Assembly: GCF_020509005.1 (NCBI RefSeq)
Contig: NC_063025.1
Span: forward strand, 372,001-436,000
Length of the DNA stretch: 64,000 nucleotides
From: Fulvia fulva
Lineage: Eukaryota > Ascomycota > Dothideomycetes > Mycosphaerellales > Mycosphaerellaceae
Direction: 5' to 3'
Positions 10,236 to 21,600 of the stretch are shown piece by piece. Made by a program: the position numbers and the translations under genes. How positions within the stretch are numbered: position 1 is the first letter of the stretch; each line of letters starts with the position of its first letter. The notes under the pieces were generated by a model. That model did not search any database. It was not told the origin of the DNA and saw only the letters and a program-made list of their open reading frames with translations.

Positions 10236-13200
10236 GAGCTTTTTTTATCGATCTCTACGCCAAAACAAGACATATTCGAAAGCTCTTATCAAGGCTATTC
10301 TAACAATATATAAAGTAGGCTACTACCTCTAGGACTAAGGGAGTTCTACCTTATTTAATCTAGATAGCTTAAAGCTCTCTTCACTCTGTTTCTTTAGCTC
10401 TAAACGGGGCGGAGGTGCCTAGCTACATTAGGTAACTCCTAGGTAATAGTAGCCTAGGCTACGGTACTAACGGCGCCTACGGCCCTATAGGCGAAGCCCC
10501 CCTAAGACAACTAGTAGCAACTTATAGAGGACGTAAAAAGTATAGAAACTAACGATTAGCTCCCTTACCGGTCTCTATAGGTAATGATTACTTAGCTACG
10601 TACGGCGCTTATACTGTCGTATTACCGAGGGTAATAAGAAATAAGGACGAAGTCCTAGGCGATTAGTAAGGCCACCCGGAATTAACACCCCTATAGCTAG
10701 GTATCGGTCGCGGCATCGATACTAGGCCCCCGCCTAACGTACGATATAGTTACGATCCGTATTATAGTAAAGGAAGACTAGGCCGAAGTTACGAAGCTAT
10801 CGAACAAGGAGCTCGCCTAACGAATTAACTAACTAGGGGTAGTCGTAGTGAACTAATAGTCTAACGGTACTCTATAGATCTATACTAGCTCTACTACTAC
10901 TAGGAGGCACCTAGAGGTATAGCTATAGTAGGTATCTAAGGTTACGGTATTAGCGAAGGTCTTAACGAAACTATTTATAATCCTAGTCTACGATATACCT
11001 AAGGAGTTTGACCTAACTAACTAGGGTCACCTACGCGCTCTCTAAGAGGACAACCCGGTCACTCTTAACTCTCTAATCCAGAAGGCGACTTGGCTCTATA
11101 GGAAATGGCCAGAAGGCAAGAAGGCCTCGGCGCTAATAGTATAGCTATAAGACGCGAAAGCGGCGGATCTAGCGATAGAACAAGGCCTAGTCTAGCAATA
11201 TAGCCTCAAGACAGTAGAAAAGCACTCCTTATCCTTTCGTGTCCTCTAATGCTTCAAATGCTAACAGTATAGACACCAAACCTACACGTGCATAAATAAG
11301 CAGGCCTACTCGAACTATATAGGAGACTATATATCTAGGGACTATACATCGACTACGAGACGGTACGCGAACTGTCCGGGGCACTACCTATCGTATAGTA
11401 CGGAATGCCTATAGCGGAAACTAGCGAAAAACAAGGCAATCACAAACAGAACCGTCGCCCTAAGATTCTACGGCGACCGTAAGGCTAGCCTATACCGGAA
11501 CTAACTAGCGGCGGTCGGGCATAAGCGCCCTAGGGCCGAGAACGATATAAAGGATACGTAGCCTAGGGCATACGGGAGGCCACGTGCTCTACTAGCTACG
11601 GCGAGGGAATCTAACTAGGCCCGGCTCCCCTTTAGTATATAGCCGATAGGCGTAGACTAGGACGTACAGGGCAGTAGGACATAGGAGGATATAGAGGAAA
11701 TGATTGTCGATGCCGATAACTAGCCTCGACACGCTTAGCATTATCTAGTATAACGTCAACTATAGCAAGGATATAGTCTAGAACCATTTCCTATACGAGG
11801 CGGACCCGCGCGTCTACCACGTCCTTGTAATCTAGGAGCTATAGATTAACCCGTACTATAAGAGACTAACGACCTACAAGTCACTAGGCTACACGACATG
11901 CCTACGAGGCGACGGTAGACCCCGTACGTGCTTCTATGTTAGTAAGGACATACTAGAATCCGACTAGGAGGTAGTGTACTACGTAGACGAAGAAGGCGGG
12001 GGCGATATTATCTCCCTCTACGTAGGTAGCACCTAGATATACAACCTATATATACAACCGCTAGCCTCGAGGTCTAGCCGCGACCTAGGGGTCTATAGAC
12101 ACCTAGACAGTACGCTTAAGAGACAAGGGTACTATATCGTAGTAGGAGACTTTAATATACACTACCCTTCCTAGGAAAGCCTTATATAGCCGTACCCTAT
12201 AGCCGACGAAGTACTCGACTTAATAGCGAGTAACGTAATTGCCCTTAATACCTCGAAGGACCTAGGCACCTAGAAGAGAGGGGGACTCTAAGGCACGATC
12301 GACCTCTCCTAGATCTAAGATAGCTACTACTATACGGTAAGCTACTATAGGATCGAACATAAACTCGAGGCGTCGTTAGACTATATACTAGTTAGGACCT
12401 CTATTACGATATAGATATAACGTATACTAGCGAGAACCCCTAAGCTAAACTAGGGAAAGGCCTACTAGGCCAACATCTAGGCGTACCTCGATAACTCCGA
12501 GAGGCTAGTCTAGATCGCGTAGTAGTAATATAATAGTAAAGACGAGATAGACGAGGTAGTCTAAGGGTTAATAGACGAAATAAGAAAAGCGACCTTACTT
12601 TACGTTCCGCTTGCCTAACTAACGATATAGTCTAAACTATACTAGACGCCGGAGTATACTACGGTAGTAAGAGAAGTAAGGAGAGCCTACCGGGTATAGA
12701 CGAGTAGCTATAGCGAGGATGCCTAGAACGTATATAGGGAGGTATACTAACAGAAGAAAGCTATAATACGGAGGGAGAAAGTAGTCGGCTAGAGGGCTAT
12801 AGTAGAAGAAATCGCCGGCAAGCTAGCGAGGATATAGAAGCTAGCAAAATAGGCCCGACAGGACCCTATACAGGGCCCCTCCTTCTCTATCCTAGCGCTA
12901 CAATCGCCTAGTAGCCCGGTTAGCGACCCCGAGGCCAAGGCGCGTCTACTAGCTAGTAAGTTCTTCCCGCACCTAGTCGAGGCTAATCTAAGCGACATAA
13001 ATAGCTCTACTCCCCTAGCCCCTAGCATCGCGGTCTAATAGGAGGTGTCCGAGGGAGAAGTTGCCGCTATACTAAGGAAGTTACCGGCGAAGAAAGCCCC
13101 GGGGCCGGATAGGACCCTAAACGAGCTACTAAAGAAGTATAGAGATCAACTGGCCCTAGTAGTTATAGCGATCTTTAACGCCTACCTATAGACCGGATAC

Positions 13201-15200
13201 TACCTAATAGCTTTTAAATAATCGACGATAGTGGTCCTACGTAAGCCGTAGAAGGAAGACTATACGTAGGTGAAGTCGTACCGCCTAATTGCGCTCCTTA
13301 ATAGTCTTAGGAAGGCGCTTAAGAAGCTAGTTATAACGAGACTCTCCGAGGCGATAGAGGAACACTCCCTACTCCCGGACACCTAGATAGGTGCGCGCCT
13401 ATAGCGATCGACGCTATCCGCGATAGAACTTATTACCTCTTAGGTAAAGGCTATCTAGTATAAGAATAGGGACAAGGTGGCTTCCTTACTTAGCCTAGAT
13501 ATATTAGGAGCCTTCGACTACGTATTATACCCGCGGCTACTCTATATCCTAAGGTCGAAAGGACTCCCTAAGTAGCTTATTAACTTCGTACGGTCCTACC
13601 TCTAAAACCGTAGCACGTCGATCCTAGTCGGCTAGTATAGAAGCCTATTTTAAGTAGTCTATACTAGAATCCCGTAAGGCTTAACGCTAGTACCTATCCT
13701 ATTCCTCTTCTTTATAGCGACGCTACTCCTAGCCCTAGAATCCTAGAACACCGCTACGAGCGGCTTCGTAGACGACATAAACATCCTAGCGTAGTCTTCC
13801 TCGACTAAGGAGAACTATAGGCTACTAGAAGAGAAGTACAAGATCTACGAGGACTAGGCTAGGAGGCACGGGGCTCGGTTTACCCTAGAAAAGTATAATC
13901 TAATACACTTTACGCGCCGGCTACGGCTCTATAATATATAAGCTTCTATCTAGATATAGGGGTATACGACTAACCCGGTAAGTTAGCTTAGGATCCTCGG
14001 ACTATAGGTAGACCCGGCGCGACGGTAGAGGAAGTACGTATAGGTAATATTACGGAAAGCTAAACAGAATATAGCATTATATTAGAGGCTTACTACGTCT
14101 ATATAGGGGGCGGACTTCCGGTAGTTACGACTTCTATATACGGCTATTATACGGCTAGTCCTTACCTATAGTTACTAAGTATAGTCCTTAGGCGAGAGGG
14201 CCTACCTATTAAAGGGACTCGTCGCGCCGCTAGCGAAGATCTAAAACTAATGCCTAAGGAAGGTCACCGGGGTATATAAGTCGATACTAACGAGGATACT
14301 TAAGTACGAGACCGCTATACCGCCGATCGACCTATATATCTAGGGACTATAGACCTCCTACTTAGGCAAGTCGGCATAGTACCTAGTATAGAAGGTCATC
14401 GCTAGTATAGTCGTAAGGGCCCGCGAATTAGTACTAGCGTATAAGGGTACTCGACCCGGAAACGAGCCGAACTATCGGGTAAGGGACGAATAGCTAGTAA
14501 TACGATAGGAAGGTAAGAAGTCGTTTATAGAGTAACTATAGAAAGAGAGGTAGAATAACTAGGGTGTAGGGTATAGTAGACGCCCTTAGCTAGCGGGACA
14601 ACCTAAGGAATAGTTAGCTACGAAATCCGCGGTTAAGTACCCCCCGAAGCTTATCTACTACCGCCTTACGAGGGTATAGAGTAGTATAGTAACCTAACTA
14701 CGAAGCGAACATATCGGCCTCTAGGGGTACCTATTATAGAGGAAGGTTCTAGGATACACGAATACTAGCTACCCCTACGGCTATCGCTCCTAGAACGTAC
14801 GGTACGTACTCCTCGTCTATCCGAGGTAGTCGCTAGGAAGGGGGGAGTAGATAGTAAAGGCGAGGAACCGGACGATTAGGGCACTTCTTAATAACGCTAA
14901 GGACGTACGGCGTATTACAAACTAGATACTAGAGAAGGGCTAGCTAGAATAGTACCGCCTATTAGGAGTAGTATAGGAAGAGAGGACACGACGTAGCGCG
15001 ACGAGACCGGCTAGGAGCGGGGGCTAACGGGGTAGTAATATAGACTACGTACGTTTAGAGGGAAAGCTAATCTAGATAAGGAGAAGTTAGGGGCGGGAAG
15101 GGTTTTCACCTATTCGGGTTTCCCTTTGTATATAACAATAGATATATACCTATATAGGCCGGATAGGGTCCTAGAACAGGGGAATAACAAATCTATCTAT
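10236..15200 (+). mobile_element. LINE family A, copy 2: RIPed, full length
   Basis: The plus-strand copy is collinear with the whole intact LINE. The 5' UTR begins with atcgatctctacgcc at 10247. ORF1 with ghost zinc knuckles lies around 11240-11420, ORF2 endonuclease around 11735-12400, and RT around 13040-13800 with GFVDD still legible near 13762. It ends in (CTAT)n at about 15200. Stops are frequent, so it is dead. A 16-bp TSD with one C/T difference (ctatataaYgctagta) lies at 10220-10235 and 15201-15216. Eleven extra bases (gagcttttttt) lie between the TSD and the conserved 5' start. The frame at 12789-13028 on the minus strand is an antisense shadow. Confidence 0.92.
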
Positions 15201-15216
15201 CTATATAACGCTAGTA

Positions 15217-16005
15217 AGGTAGGCGTATAAGATTAACTAAGATAGAGTAAGGAAAACGTTAACTCGGCTAACTCCGATAAAAGCTAGATATAACTATACT
15301 CTAATACTACTATCTAGTCTTACTATTCTCTTTACGATCTTACTACTATACCGTATAGTACGACGTTTGTAGAACTCCTATTTAGACCCGTTAATTACCT
15401 TAGTTAACGGTAAGAGAGCCTAATAATTAAGCGATCGAAGCTATAGGGTATTTTATATTCGCCATCTCTATACTTTCTATATATCTAATCTTAGATAGTA
15501 GAGGGAGAGTAGAGACTAGTCGAAGAGGTCGAGGAGCCGCGATCCGACGTAGCTTAGAGATACGTACTCCGGAAAGTCGAAGAGTACTAAGCCTTACGGC
15601 TATCGCTCTAGGCGTACGTACGTCTACTACTAAGGAGGATTTTAAACGGCGGCGGCGTAGAAGCTAGTCGTATAGGAAGGCGACGTATATTAGGCTAAAG
15701 AAGAATTCCTAGAGAACGATTAACCCTAACTCCTAATCTACGGAGACGAAGCTATCCTTAGTATAGCTAAGAGGCAGTAGCGTATATCTAGAGGGTAAGC
15801 GATATACTCCGAGACTATAGAAGGGAGACTTCTATTCCGCGACTTTAGGCCTATCGTTACTAAGGGAGGGAGACTTTAGTTACGTAACTATAGGCTTGTC
15901 CTTACCGTCGGCTAAGGCCGTATAAAGTTCCCGCGTCTATATACTACTAGAGAGAATAGTAGCTCTAGAGAAGTCTAAAGTTAGTAAGTTAGGTAGTATA
16001 TCTAC
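15217..16005. other. RIPed sequence without a recognised gene
   Basis: Between LINE A copy 2 and the pogo-like pair. It contains CpG-rich, TpA-rich sequence and a small inverted repeat near 15390-15412 (gttaattacc/ttagttaacgg type). No motif was identified on either strand. Confidence 0.4.
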
Positions 16006-16007
16006 TA

Positions 16008-16702
16008 ACGTACTTTACTACCGAGCGGGCTATACTATAGAGCGGGCTACTTTCACTAAGAACTATACTACTTCTATAGATATAGCTATAAAACTACTAT
16101 TATAGCGTATATTATCTTTAAACGAGGCCAAACTGACCTTAGCTATCTAGGCTACGAAACGCGACGCGATAATTACGAATCGACTTACTATAAAGGTATA
16201 CGACGCGTCTCGAACTATACTAGGGTATCGATTGAATAGACGACCTCCTCGGGGTGACTACGAGCCTAATTCGAAGAAGCTTATATAGCTAGAAGAGAGG
16301 GTGATACTTAAGTATATACTCGAGCTAGATCTTAGATGTTTTCCGCTATTAAACGCTAGTATACGAGTAATAGCCGATTTATTACTATAAGAGAAGGGTC
16401 TTAAGCCCGCTAGTCTTAATTAGACAGACAGGTTTATTATACGGTACCGTGAGCTAAAGGTTCGTATAATACGTAGATACGATCGTTAGCGAGCCCTAAT
16501 AGATGATCTAGACGTTATCGAGAAGTAGTTCTTACTTATACGTAATATAAAGGAGAAGTATAGTATCCTTAACTAGGACACCTATAACTTCGATAAGATA
16601 GGGTTTATAATAGGTATTATTACGTCTTAGAGCGTCGTTACGGGTTTAGAAAGGCGTAGTAGAAAGAGGAAGGTCGTTTAATAGAGGATTATATATATAA
16701 TA
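16008..16702 (+). mobile_element. Pogo/Fot1-like DNA transposon, 3'-truncated copy
   Basis: It starts at a TA (16006-16007) with a terminal sequence acgtactttactaccgagcg that recurs at 16705 and, inverted, at 17837. Inside, the plus strand reads the N-terminal half of a pogo-family transposase: a psq-like helix-turn-helix, then a CENP-B/Tc5-type DNA-binding domain (PRGDYEPNSKK, LNASIRVIADLLL). It continues to the first catalytic block, YNFDKIGF, at about 16576-16605, and to VVTGLERRSRKRKVV at about 16640-16680. TAG stops interrupt it. The catalytic remainder and the right end are absent where the second element sits. Confidence 0.8.
16071..16685 (+). pseudogene. Pogo-type transposase N-terminal fragment (RIPed)
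   Basis: This is the coding relic within the truncated element. The HTH and CENP-B-like DNA-binding halves and the first Asp of the DDE/D triad (in YNFDK) are legible. The second and third acidic residues are missing. In-frame stops are TAG or TAA only. The same protein segment occurs on the minus strand at 17140-17770, so the two form a large inverted repeat. Confidence 0.75.
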
Positions 16703-16704
16703 TA

Positions 16705-16772
16705 ACGTACTTTACTACCGAGCGGGCTATACTACCGAGCGGGCCACTTTTACTAAGAACTATACTACTTCT
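16705..16772 (+). repeat. Terminal inverted repeat, left
   Basis: About 65 bp matching the inverse of 17770-17837 and the left end of the neighbouring truncated element at 16008. It contains two tandem ACTACCGAGCGGGC blocks, plausible transposase binding sites. Confidence 0.85.
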
Positions 16773-17769
16773 ACTTTGATTACGACGGTATCTTAACACG
16801 ACGACATCCTATAGAATCGTTACTAAGAGGACAATTCCTCTTTAGATTCTTTGCTATCTAGTAAGTCTACTTAATAGGTACGTACGTTATACCCCGACTC
16901 GCTATATCGCTTATAGCGTCGTAGCCTTAGTACTAGCCGAACACTATCTAGCGACTCTCTACTCACTTCCTACCTCCTAGTATCCTCTAGAGGTATCAAT
17001 TGCGACGCCTTATCGAAGGTTAGAGACCCTCTAGACTAAATCTACTTGCGCTTTCGTGCTTTTCGCTATATAAGGGCCTCGTTAGACTTACGTAGCTTAC
17101 TAATCTCGCTTCGTATAAGAGCTATCTAATACGCTATCTCTCTACTCCCTCTCTATTACCCTATTGAACGACCTTCCTCTTTCTACTACGCCTTTCTAAA
17201 CCCGTAACGACGCTCTAAGACGTAATAACACCTATTATAAACCCTGTCTTGTCGAAGTTATAGGTGTCCTAGTTAAAGATGCTATACTTCTCCTTTATAT
17301 TACGTATAAGTAAGAACTACTTCTCGATAACGTCTAGATCATCTATTAGGGCTCGCTAACGATCGTATCTACGTATTATACGAACCTTTAGCTCACGGTG
17401 CCGTATAATAAACCTGTCTGTCTAATTAAGACTAGTAGGCTTAAGACCCTTCTCTTATAGTAATAAATCGGCTATTACTCGTATACTAGCGTTTAATAGC
17501 GGAAAACCTCTAAGATCTAGCTCGAGTATATACTTAAGTATCACCCTCTCTTCGAGCTCTATAAGCTTCTTCGAATTAGGCTCGTAGTCACCCCGAGGAG
17601 GTCGTCTATTCAATCGATATCCTAGTAGAGTTCGAGACGCGTCGTATACCTTTATAGCAAGTCGATTCGTGATTATCGCGTCGCGTTTCGTGGCCTAGAC
17701 AGCCAAGGTCAGTTTGGCCTCGTTTGAAGACAATATACGCTATAATAGTAGTTGTATAGCTATATCTAT

Positions 17770-17837
17770 AGAAGTAGTATAGTTCTTAGTAAAAGTGGCC
17801 CGCTCGGTAGTATAGCCCGCTCGGTAGTAAAGCACGT
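17770..17837 (-). repeat. Terminal inverted repeat, right
   Basis: Inverse of 16705-16772, less mutated at its outer end (ACGTGC rather than ACGTAC). It is followed by TA at 17838-17839. Confidence 0.85.
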
Positions 17838-17839
17838 TA

Positions 17840-18682
17840 TATTATATATATATATCTATTTAGAATAGATAAGTATTGCTCTTAAAGAGCTATAGGTAAC
17901 TAATTAGTTACCTAATTCTTAGCGTACGTAGCCTTAAGTTTTAATAATAGGATATTACCTATATATACGCTCGGATTACGATATACTCCCTTAGCTCGTA
18001 CGCTAGAGTCAATAAGCTGATTTCTATATAATCGCGTATACCCTGTTATAACTACCCCTATACCTATAGTAGTAACGTTCGGCCCTCGGTATTACTACTA
18101 CTATAGTAAGGGTAAGTTAGCTATTTTAAGTAAAGTAAGCTAAGGTAAGTAAGGTAAGCTTTATACCCCTTCCCTTATTCCTTACTTTCACTACTACTAT
18201 TATTACCTATATAATTAAGTATAGATTATATAACTATTACCGGTAAGATAGCTTAGGTAATAGTCCCGTTATACGGACTTTTACTTAAGGATATAATTAT
18301 CTTACCTACCGGTAAACATTAGAGGTCCTAACTTTAGTCTAGGGGTAGCCTTAGTCCTATCGTCTACTTAAATATATATTGTCGTCCGCTTAACTTATTA
18401 AATTGTCCGATAGTTACTCTATACTAAGTTATTTTACTCCGGTAAATAGTAAGAGAGCTCGCTCTACCCCTAGGGAGTATAAGATACTAGTTAGTAGCGT
18501 AATATACTAGGCTGTCTACGATAGAGCTTATACTATATAAGGTGTAATAAGGCTCTAATAGATAATACCGGAGTAACGGTATCGGAATGTTAAAAAGGTA
18601 CCTTTAGGGTGCCTTACTTTCTATACTTCTAAAGGTCATTACCTTAGAGTAGTAATACCTTTTTGTTTTAGGTAAGTATATA
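17840..18682. other. RIPed spacer with small repeats
   Basis: No gene is recognised. There is a purine-rich run of AAGTAAGGTAAGC-like units at about 18125-18165. A set of AAAAAGGTACC / GGTAATGACC / TACCTTTTTG segments near 18590-18670 can pair as an imperfect inverted repeat. It ends at the TSD of LINE C. Confidence 0.4.
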
Positions 18683-18699
18683 CTATATATAAGGTACGA
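18683..18699. repeat. TSD of LINE C (partner 23657-23673)
   Basis: 17 identical bases on both sides of the element; the outer 13 (tataaggtacga side) do not overlap the tail repeat. Confidence 0.9.
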
Positions 18700-21600
18700 T
18701 ACGTATAGGCATTAGTCTTAATAGAGTCGAGCGCCTATATATTAGGTAGATAGAATACGAATATAGTAACGACGACGGTAGTAGACGACCGAGAGTAAGG
18801 GGGAGACGAGTAGAGGACGCTCTATAAGAAGGCGGAAGAGATAGTAGCGGTAGAAGAAGGGAGGTTTCCGGAGAGAGTACTAAAAGGAGTAATAAGCGAA
18901 CTACTCGGGGGACTAAAGGCGCTTAAACGACAAACAAGTACTACGATCAATATAGTAATCGAGGTAGTAATACGGAACGTAAGAAATAACCCTTAAAGAG
19001 ACCCGAGACAGAGCTAGGGCCTAACGACCTAGGCAAAAATCGCGAGCCAACCTACCCCCCCCTTAGAGTATCGTACTACGAGTCTATATTACGGACTAGA
19101 AAGAGAAGGAAGAGATAGAAAAGATGACCGGGAGGGAGATAGTCGAGAAGATCGGAGTAAAGGGAATAGTAGGGGCAAGGGTAGATAATAAAGGGGTCAA
19201 GCTGTTTATAGTATACGTATAGGATAAGAAGGCCCTCGAGATAAATAAGGAGTAGATACTAAAGATCGGGAGTATAGCGAAAGTCTCCTATTAACAGTAC
19301 ATAGTAATTACGTATAGGGTCCTACGAACCTTTAATATATAAAGGGATATACTAAACCTCTAGAGGCAAAACTAGGTAATAGTACTAGGACTATAGATCA
19401 TAAAGATAGCGTAGGTCAAGAAGAAGATAGAGGAGGGTAAGAGGGCCTCCTCGCTAATCTTATAGGTTATAACACTAGAGTAAGCGAACAAGGTCTTAGA
19501 CTAAGGGTTATACTAGGACTTTAAGAGGCTAGATATAGAAATCTATTAGTATAACTATAGAATCCTTTCATGTTTTAACTATTAATAGTACGGACATATT
19601 GCCCTAAAGTATAGTAAAGCTATACTAGTCTACTCCTACTATACTAGTAATTACGCGACCTAAGAGTACTAAAAACGGAAGGAGGACATAAGATGCGTAG
19701 TATATAGGAGAAAACACCCGGCATAGTCAAACTAATGCCTAGTTAGACTATTAGCCTAGTAGAGAGCGCGGGAAGCAAGGGTAATAACACTAACTAGGTT
19801 CCTAGTAGGTAAATAGAAATAACTAGAAAGAACTACCTACCTAAATAAGAGACCCCGGCTATAAGAGGAGCTATAAATAGTGCTAGTAATAGGGAGCCTA
19901 ACGTTCTTATATAAGGTAGCGTAGAGCAATAGACAAATAAGAATCAACTAAATAATAGGGAGCTAACCCTAAAGGGAAGAATAGGAGGAGGGACGGGAAA
20001 ACTAATAGCAAGACTAATAGTAAGACTAAACGGACCTAGACATAAATATGTCCTAATACCTTATACTAATAGACTATTAATTATTCAGTATAATGTGAAT
20101 AGAAGCAAAGACAAGGTCTAAGGGAGCTTTCTATAAGCCTTAGACCCGGAGGAACACTATATTATAGTAATATAGGAACTATAGATCAACCTATACTCTA
20201 GGATTCTATTAACTATACGAGACCCGAGATACTACGTAGTAATAAACAGAACCGAGGGAGTCCTACGAACTTGTATCTTTGTTAGTAAGAAGGTACTAGT
20301 AGAGGACTAGTAGGCCTAGCCGAGAACCGATAGGGATATCACTATAGTATAGCTCAAAACAACTCAAGGCTAGGTCCTAATCTATAGCGTATACAACCTA
20401 CCTCTAGAGTCTAGGAGTAGTACAGAACTATATACGCTAGGAAGGCTCCCGGAAGCAATAGACTAATAAAACCACAACATCGTAATAGGAGATTTTAACC
20501 TCTACCACCTAAAGTAGGGATCGGACTTCACCCTAGTACACTACTTCTTAGTAGGGAGGCTTATTAGTTAGATAGAAACAGCCTAAATGGACTTGATCAC
20601 GCTAAAGGGAACAGAAACTTAGGCTACAAACAACAGTTCTAGCACGCTAGACCTATACTTTATGTCCTACGCCTTAATACGACGGGTAGAAAGCTATATA
20701 GTTAATGACTAACTAGAGTCCTTATCAGACCACTATCTAATCCAAACCGACATCTAACTCATAGTTAAGGAGGAGAGGGAACCTAAGAGGAGGCTCTACT
20801 AGAAGTAGGCCGAGTAGACACTAGTATAGTAGCGGCTAGAAGGCAAACTAGAATAGGTGAACATTAATAATATATATATAACGGAGGGGATTAACTAAGC
20901 AGTAGAGTAGCTAATAGAAGCTATACAAAGGGCAGCCTAGGCCTATATACCTAAGAAGAGATGGTCGCTATACTAGAAGCTATACTAGACACTAGAGTGT
21001 ATAGCTAAAGTTAAGGAGGCAAGGAGAGCAAGAAGGAGATAGGAGTAACGACGTACCTAAGTAAACTAGGAAGCCTATAACAACGCGTACAAAGCAAAGA
21101 AGGCGCAGATTAGAAGAGACAAGACGTAGGAGTAGAGGTTAGCTATAGGGATAATTATAGAACACCCGGAATAAATCTGGAGACTAGTAGAATGGGCTAG
21201 GAAACTAGACGAGGAACGAAACTCCCCGCCCTAGTTTCCCTTAATATAGGACTAAGACGGGGAAACGTAAACCACTCCGATAGGGAAAGCGAAAGCATTC
21301 GCAGACCACTTCTTTAGGACTTAGGTAAAGGCAGACCTAAGCAACATCCTAGGAACACATATTCCTCCGCTAAGGGAGGCTAACTAGTAAGTATCTACTA
21401 TAGAGATCGGAAATATTATTAAGAAACTAAAGGGTAACAAAGCCCTAGGCCTAGACAAGATCCCTAACTATTACCTAAAAGCTAGTAGTAGCCTTATCAC
21501 TCTAGTGCTTACGCTAATCTTTACCTAGTATATAAAGTAGGGGTATTGCCTAAAGGCCTTTAGGCAATCACTAACTTACGTCCTAAGGAAACCCTAAAAG

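Larger units (their letters stand above)
16705..17837 (-). mobile_element. Internally deleted pogo/Fot1-like element (1.13 kb)
   Basis: Both terminal inverted repeats are present: acgtactttactaccgagcg from 16705 and its inverse ending at 17837, matching over about 65 bp with a doubled ACTACCGAGCGGGC motif. TA lies on each side (16703-16704 and 17838-17839), the expected TA target duplication. On the minus strand the transposase N-terminus (17140-17770) runs to RSRKRKVVQ, then passes almost at once into a basic C-terminal tail (RKARKRKQ, near 17040). The DDE catalytic core, normally several hundred residues between these points, is missing. It could therefore move only with a transposase supplied in trans. 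RIP-type stops are also present. Confidence 0.82.

Noticed and set aside
15390..15412. Small inverted repeat as a terminator or hairpin RNA
   Set aside because: Short, in RIPed TpA-rich DNA where such palindromes arise easily; no supporting context.
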